A stretch of 9,092 bases of DNA, taken from Ignavibacteriaceae bacterium. GTDB taxonomy: Bacteria; Bacteroidota; Ignavibacteria; Ignavibacteriales; Ignavibacteriaceae. Below the pieces are notes generated by a model. The model was not told where the DNA came from. It did no database searches and was given only the letters and a program-made list of their open reading frames with translations. The position numbers were made by a program, and so were the translations under genes. Below are positions 5,867-9,092 of this stretch, piece after piece (within the stretch, counting starts at the first letter, position 1; every line of letters starts with the position of its first letter). The stretch spans positions 1 through 9,092 of the forward strand of contig JANWIS010000148.1 in the NCBI GenBank assembly GCA_025449775.1, written 5' to 3'.

Positions 5867-5893
5867 TTTGATTTCTTTATTTGCATATCAAAA
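5866..5893. repeat. Inverted repeat abutting the small gene's ribosome binding site
   Basis: TTTTGAT (5866-5872) and ATCAAAA (5887-5893) are perfect seven-base arms around 14 bases. On the minus-strand message the 3' arm runs directly into the GGAGT of the ribosome binding site. It could be a protein-binding site or a leader hairpin. The TTTGAT/ATCAAA core also occurs at the pgi promoter repeat (3809-3835). Confidence 0.3.
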
Positions 5894-6158
5894 AGTCAAG
5901 TATAATGCCATTGAAAAATTACTTTGTGAAATGACTAAAATCAGAAATTTATTCCAATCAATTTTTATTATTATTTATAAGGTAATTATTACAAAAAACG
6001 ACAATTGTGGCAGTAACAATTTTCAATAAAAAAAATGCGAGTATAATTAATACGACAAATTCGACAGAGAAGTAAAATCATTTTTCAGTCTAGATGAAAG
6101 ATTTTTCTAACTAAAAATTTCTATAACGGATTTATTTTCGTGCTACTGAATCCAGATT

Positions 6159-6674
6159 TTATTTAGTCGGTTTGTACGTAATTACTATGCGGGTTTTTAG
6201 TTTGCTTTTAACACTTGAATCAACATACACCAAATCATAATTATCACCGCTTTCATCCCGTATAGCAACAGATGGAACAAAACCTGTCCCGGCACTCTCA
6301 AGATCTCCCTTAACAAAGGTCCTGAATTCCTCACTGTAATTCCATCCTTTGGCTTTTGTAAAATTCCTCTTATAAAAAGCTATCACATTGGAAGGAATAT
6401 CGCTGGTGACCAAATTTACAAAAGGAAGAACTTCCTGCTTGTATTTAATTGTATCTGTCGATGGTGCAGAAACAGAACTGATAAAAGCTCCGGGATATGG
6501 TGGTATTCCAACTTCATCTTTAGTTGGAACCGAAAACTTTCTTCCACTGATATTTTTTGGTGCATCTGTTGAAAGTTTTGCCCACGGAGCGAATGGAGAT
6601 TGTGCGATGCTCTGGACTGTAAAGACGGATAAAATTAATATTATTCCCAGAAATGCACTTTTCTTTTTCATCAT
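6159..6674 (-). CDS. Secreted protein of unknown function (YPGA/FYK type)
   Basis: A 171-residue protein with a clear signal peptide: KKK at 3-5, hydrophobic residues 7-20, and a likely cut after SIA or SIAQ (about 24-25). The mature part is roughly 146 residues. It contains PPYPGA (58-63), then a strand ending LVTSDIPSNVIAFYKRNF (89-105), a KGW (109-111) and a last strand TRIVITYKP. The series 'PYPGA ... T-S-D ... V-x-x-FYK ... GW' recurs in many small exported bacterial proteins with no assigned role, so I recognise the style but not a named family. There is no lipobox or catalytic signature, and no cysteine in the mature part. GGGAG lies six bases before the first of two adjacent ATGs (6672-6674 and 6669-6671); either may be used. 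It starts 46 bases after tRNA-Arg on the same strand with no visible terminator between. Confidence 0.8.
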   Translation of the reverse strand: MMKKKSAFLGIILILSVFTVQSIAQSPFAPWAKLSTDAPKNISGRKFSVPTKDEVGIPPYPGAFISSVSAPSTDTIKYKQEVLPFVNLVTSDIPSNVIAFYKRNFTKAKGWNYSEEFRTFVKGDLESAGTGFVPSVAIRDESGDNYDLVYVDSSVKSKLKTRIVITYKPTK

Positions 6675-6720
6675 AATATTCTCCCGATTATTATTAATTA
6701 ATTTATTAATTTCAAATTAG

Positions 6721-6794
6721 TACCCCGGAGAGGATTCGAACCTCCGACCTGCGGTTTAGGAAACCGACGCTCTTTCCAACTGAGCTACCGGGGC
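6721..6794 (-). tRNA. tRNA-Arg (CCU anticodon)
   Basis: The minus strand folds as a full cloverleaf. The acceptor pairs GCCCCGG with CCGGGGT (G1-U72 wobble), the D arm is GCTC/GAGC, the anticodon arm is TCGGT-TTCCTAA-ACCGC with anticodon CCT, and the T arm is GGAGG-TTCGAAT-CCTCT. It reads AGG codons as arginine. The outermost anticodon-stem position is a U-C mismatch, the discriminator is A, and the 3' CCA is not encoded, so it must be added by the CCA enzyme. No integrase, att-like repeat or other sign of island insertion is seen beside it. Confidence 0.95.
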
Positions 6795-6801
6795 TTGTTA
6801 T

Positions 6802-6826
6802 AATTCATAATGAACAATTAAGAATT
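6802..6826. repeat. AT-rich hairpin between the DUF5916 gene and tRNA-Arg
   Basis: AATTCATAAT (6802-6811) pairs with ATTAAGAATT (6817-6826) over ten positions with one mismatch and a five-base loop. A T-run follows only on the plus strand. On the minus strand, where the genes lie, there is no T tail, so it would be a weak terminator or a processing structure ahead of the tRNA. Confidence 0.4.
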
Positions 6827-6880
6827 TTTGATGTGTAAAAGTAAGCAAGTTTTGAGTTTTTCTGAATGGAAAAGAATACC

Positions 6881-9092
6881 TTAAAAGTTTAACCAGTAGG
6901 TCATCTTTATCATAAATATATTTTCCGGCTGTGTTGACATCATCCTTGAAAAAGAATTTCCAAACCTGAATTCTCCTTTTTCCAATTCCTCTGACCTTGT
7001 CTGAGTCCACACAAAATATATTACTGAGCCAGACAGGTATTCCCATCTTAAAACTGCATTTCCCCTAAGCGATTTATAATTAAAATCAGGATTACCAATG
7101 TCGATAGGAGGTGCTGGTCCTTTTCCATCCGGGTCAGCGATATAATTCACTTCATCATAAGTTGAATTATTTTCTCCATAAACATTAAAATCATATGTAC
7201 CGGGTGATGCTAATTCTTTAAAATTAAAATAGTCCCCGGATGTAATTAAAGGCTGCGCATAAATCTGCAAACTAAGATCGGGTGTAAAAGTCCAGTTCAA
7301 TCTTACACTTGCAGAGACAGTGTTCTGGTCGAGTTCCGCAAATACATAGCGACTTCCATAAGTTTGAGTTGCATACTGATCTTCAAAAGTATTAACATAC
7401 TGAGCGAATTCATTATCACTGGAATATGATGGTCCAATAATAAATGATATATTGGGTACAGGTTTAAATTCAAGACTTAGATCAACCCACCAGAAATCTG
7501 AATATTCGGTTTTGAAAATTCCACCACCCAGACTTAAAATCCAGTTTTTTCTATCATCAGACAAAAGTGAAAAGGTCAGTTCATACGATGGAGGATTTAT
7601 AGTTAATGGTCCACCTCTTGTTCTGTTATTATTAAACGATTCGGTGTAGTAAGCCGCCGACCAGTTAGCAAAATAATAATTTAAAAACTGGTAGGAACCA
7701 AAATGATAAATTCCTTCCCATGTTAAATTGCCGCCAAAATCATGGTTCTGAAATATTGCTGCACCAACTTCCAGAAACCTGTAAAATTCTGTTGGAGTTG
7801 ACCAATAATATCCGGCCCCTGCGTGCCAGTTAATAACATCTGCTCTGAAAAAATATCCCAGGTCATTTATATCAAATCCGGGAGTAATAAAACCAAAAGC
7901 TGTGTTAACAAAAAAATTTCCTTTTTGCTTATTCAAATAAATTCTTCCTGAATATCCGGTTAGTGAGTTAGCAAATGTATCGACTGAGACGTGAGAAGCA
8001 TCAGGCCGTTGAAAATAATGTCTTGAACTTTTCTGTAAATTAATCATTTGCCGAGTGCTTCCTCCAACTCTGCTTGCCCCAGCCCACCCTGCAATAACCC
8101 ATGTTTTTGATGAATCAAGAAATGTCCACCCATCTAAACCTAATGTAAATGCATCTTTATTAAATTCATTCGTCAGTCTCTCATCCTGAAAATCTCTGTA
8201 TGTCAACGTTGAAATAAATCCGAGTCCTTGCTGTCCTTCATCAAATTCATTTTGAGCTCTGAACACTCCATAATAACTAAGCGGCTCTACTTCAGTTTCA
8301 GACTGAATTCCGTTAGTTGAAATTCTTGCAAACTCTCTCTTTGTTATATTTTGAATTGTTCCAACATTCCAGCTATTGCCTATTTTGCCTGTTAGTTTAG
8401 CTGCACCGATTATATGAGTACCATCAGGGTAATCTACATAATCGACCGTGTCAGGAATGCTTCCCTGAGGTGTTCGACCAATACGTCTACTATAAAAAAA
8501 TTCGGGACTACTCCAGTTAAATCCCCAATAATTTCTTGCACCGCCATAACCAAAATCAAAAATGGTTGATCCTTCAATGAAGAATGGTCGTTTTTCATCA
8601 AAGAATGTTTCAACATCACTTAAATTAATTACAGCCGGATCAATTTCAACCTGTCCGAAGTCCGGATTAATAGTTGCAGTCATGTTCAGGTTTGAGCCGA
8701 CTCCCATTTTAAAATCAACACCGGCACCAGGAATAAATTGTGCTCCGTTATTAAACGGATCACCATCGTCATATTGAAGATATTCTGCTCTGGTTGTTAT
8801 ATAAGGTAGAACCTCAATCTTTCCACTTCCGGAAATGTTTTCCAAACCACTGAGATTTGCAAAGTGAGAAACGAAACCACTTTCAGTTTTGGGAATGTAA
8901 ACTAAATAATCATATTCATTTTTTCTTCCAATAACTCTCTTGAAATTAATACCCCAGTTGTTCACGACATTTTCGTTGAATCTCATCTGCGAAAAAGGAA
9001 TTCTGATTTCAGCAGTCCAGCCATATTCATCTCTGTTTACTTTTCCTTCCCAAACACCATTCCACGAAATATCACTCCAGGTGTCATTATAA
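6881..9092 (-). CDS. DUF5916 outer-membrane protein, 5'-truncated by the window edge
   Basis: Minus strand, open from the right window edge to a TAA at 6881-6883: 736 residues are visible. An ATG at 8986 is internal, because the frame continues for 35 more codons upstream (YNDTWSDISW..., ending GWTAEIRIPFSQ), which look like the last strands of a carbohydrate-binding family 9-like domain. The DUF5916 signature follows at bases 8570-8668: INPDFGQVEIDP, INLSDVETFFDEKRPFFIEG. The remaining ~560 residues alternate hydrophobic and polar with many aromatic residues and turn-like Asn/Gly/Asp stretches, and the chain ends in WLNF with a terminal Phe, all typical of an outer-membrane beta-barrel. Members of this family have no proven function; a role in surface glycan or peptide handling is often guessed. 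The N-terminal signal peptide would lie outside the window. tRNA-Arg follows after 86 bases. Confidence 0.88.
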   Translation of the reverse strand, partial: YNDTWSDISWNGVWEGKVNRDEYGWTAEIRIPFSQMRFNENVVNNWGINFKRVIGRKNEYDYLVYIPKTESGFVSHFANLSGLENISGSGKIEVLPYITTRAEYLQYDDGDPFNNGAQFIPGAGVDFKMGVGSNLNMTATINPDFGQVEIDPAVINLSDVETFFDEKRPFFIEGSTIFDFGYGGARNYWGFNWSSPEFFYSRRIGRTPQGSIPDTVDYVDYPDGTHIIGAAKLTGKIGNSWNVGTIQNITKREFARISTNGIQSETEVEPLSYYGVFRAQNEFDEGQQGLGFISTLTYRDFQDERLTNEFNKDAFTLGLDGWTFLDSSKTWVIAGWAGASRVGGSTRQMINLQKSSRHYFQRPDASHVSVDTFANSLTGYSGRIYLNKQKGNFFVNTAFGFITPGFDINDLGYFFRADVINWHAGAGYYWSTPTEFYRFLEVGAAIFQNHDFGGNLTWEGIYHFGSYQFLNYYFANWSAAYYTESFNNNRTRGGPLTINPPSYELTFSLLSDDRKNWILSLGGGIFKTEYSDFWWVDLSLEFKPVPNISFIIGPSYSSDNEFAQYVNTFEDQYATQTYGSRYVFAELDQNTVSASVRLNWTFTPDLSLQIYAQPLITSGDYFNFKELASPGTYDFNVYGENNSTYDEVNYIADPDGKGPAPPIDIGNPDFNYKSLRGNAVLRWEYLSGSVIYFVWTQTRSEELEKGEFRFGNSFSRMMSTQPENIFMIKMTYWLNF

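Larger units (their letters stand above)
5852..6158. other. 307-bp AT-rich intergenic region
   Basis: Between the 37-residue gene and the end of the secreted-protein gene, both minus strand. It holds the ribosome binding site and inverted repeat described separately, and a small hairpin AATTGT-GGCAGTA-ACAATT at 6003-6021 that lacks a T tail. A 32-codon plus-strand frame from 5931 has no ribosome binding site and is low complexity. The minus-strand promoter of the small gene should lie here, but I cannot point to a convincing -35/-10 pair. I see no RNA gene, repeat array or mobile-element end. Confidence 0.6.

Noticed and set aside
5881..5906. TTGCAT and TATAAT on the plus strand as a promoter.
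   Set aside because: The spacing is 14 bases, and no plus-strand gene follows that it could serve.
5931..6029. A 32-codon plus-strand frame in the intergenic gap.
   Set aside because: It has no Shine-Dalgarno, low-complexity Ile/Asn-rich content from AT-rich DNA, and a start not supported by any promoter-like sequence.
6388..6720. A 110-residue plus-strand frame opposite the secreted protein.
   Set aside because: The minus-strand frame has a signal peptide and GGGAG ribosome site; the plus frame has neither and runs to the tRNA edge.
6721..6794. tRNA-Arg as an integration site for a genomic island.
   Set aside because: There is no integrase gene, no repeated tRNA 3' end elsewhere in the window, and no composition change across it.
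6798..8986. Several shorter open frames overlapping the DUF5916 gene on both strands (for example 6798-7046, 7452-7649, 8434-8619, 8562-8777).
   Set aside because: They lie out of frame within or over the end of a gene with strong family motifs, have no ribosome binding sites that stand out and no recognisable protein content.

Overview
The window is about 35% GC, densely coded, with short intergenic gaps and many purine-rich Shine-Dalgarno sites (AGGAG/AAAGGA). It fits the Bacteroidota/Chlorobi/Ignavibacteria side of the tree. The best lineage clues are the DUF5916-type outer-membrane protein at the right edge, a phosphoglucose isomerase of the transaldolase-fusion lineage, and the general codon composition. 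This placement is inferred from protein style, not from a marker gene.

Left part (1-2058): the tail of a MmcQ/YjbR-like gene and a complete YdeI/OmpD-associated gene lie on the plus strand, 12 bases apart. They face a two-gene arsenic operon on the minus strand, arsR (start revised to 1950) followed by arsM 23 bases later. A perfect 6-4-6 palindrome lies just upstream of arsR, over the proposed -10 box, and is the likely ArsR operator. Arsenite would release ArsR and allow synthesis of the SAM-dependent arsenite methyltransferase.

Middle part (2097-5740): a standalone phosphoglucose isomerase gene on the minus strand is divergent from a plus-strand cluster of a PAP2 phosphatase, a DUF2905 small membrane protein (1-base gap) and rpiA, which starts with GTG. 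Pgi and RpiA connect glycolysis and the pentose phosphate pathway. The PAP2 protein probably acts on a lipid phosphate at the membrane. rpiA ends inside a long hairpin that can terminate transcription in both directions.

Right part (5738-9092): all minus strand. A 37-residue single-span membrane protein with a strong ribosome binding site, too short for ordinary ORF calling, faces rpiA. A 307-bp AT-rich gap follows, then a secreted 171-residue protein of unknown function, tRNA-Arg(CCU), and the C-terminal 736 residues of a DUF5916 outer-membrane protein whose start lies beyond the window.

Most of the window is ordinary chromosome. I see no phage, IS element, CRISPR array or multi-gene defence system. 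The items most worth a second look are the tiny TatA-like membrane protein, the ArsR operator with its arsR-arsM-only layout, and the unfused PGI.
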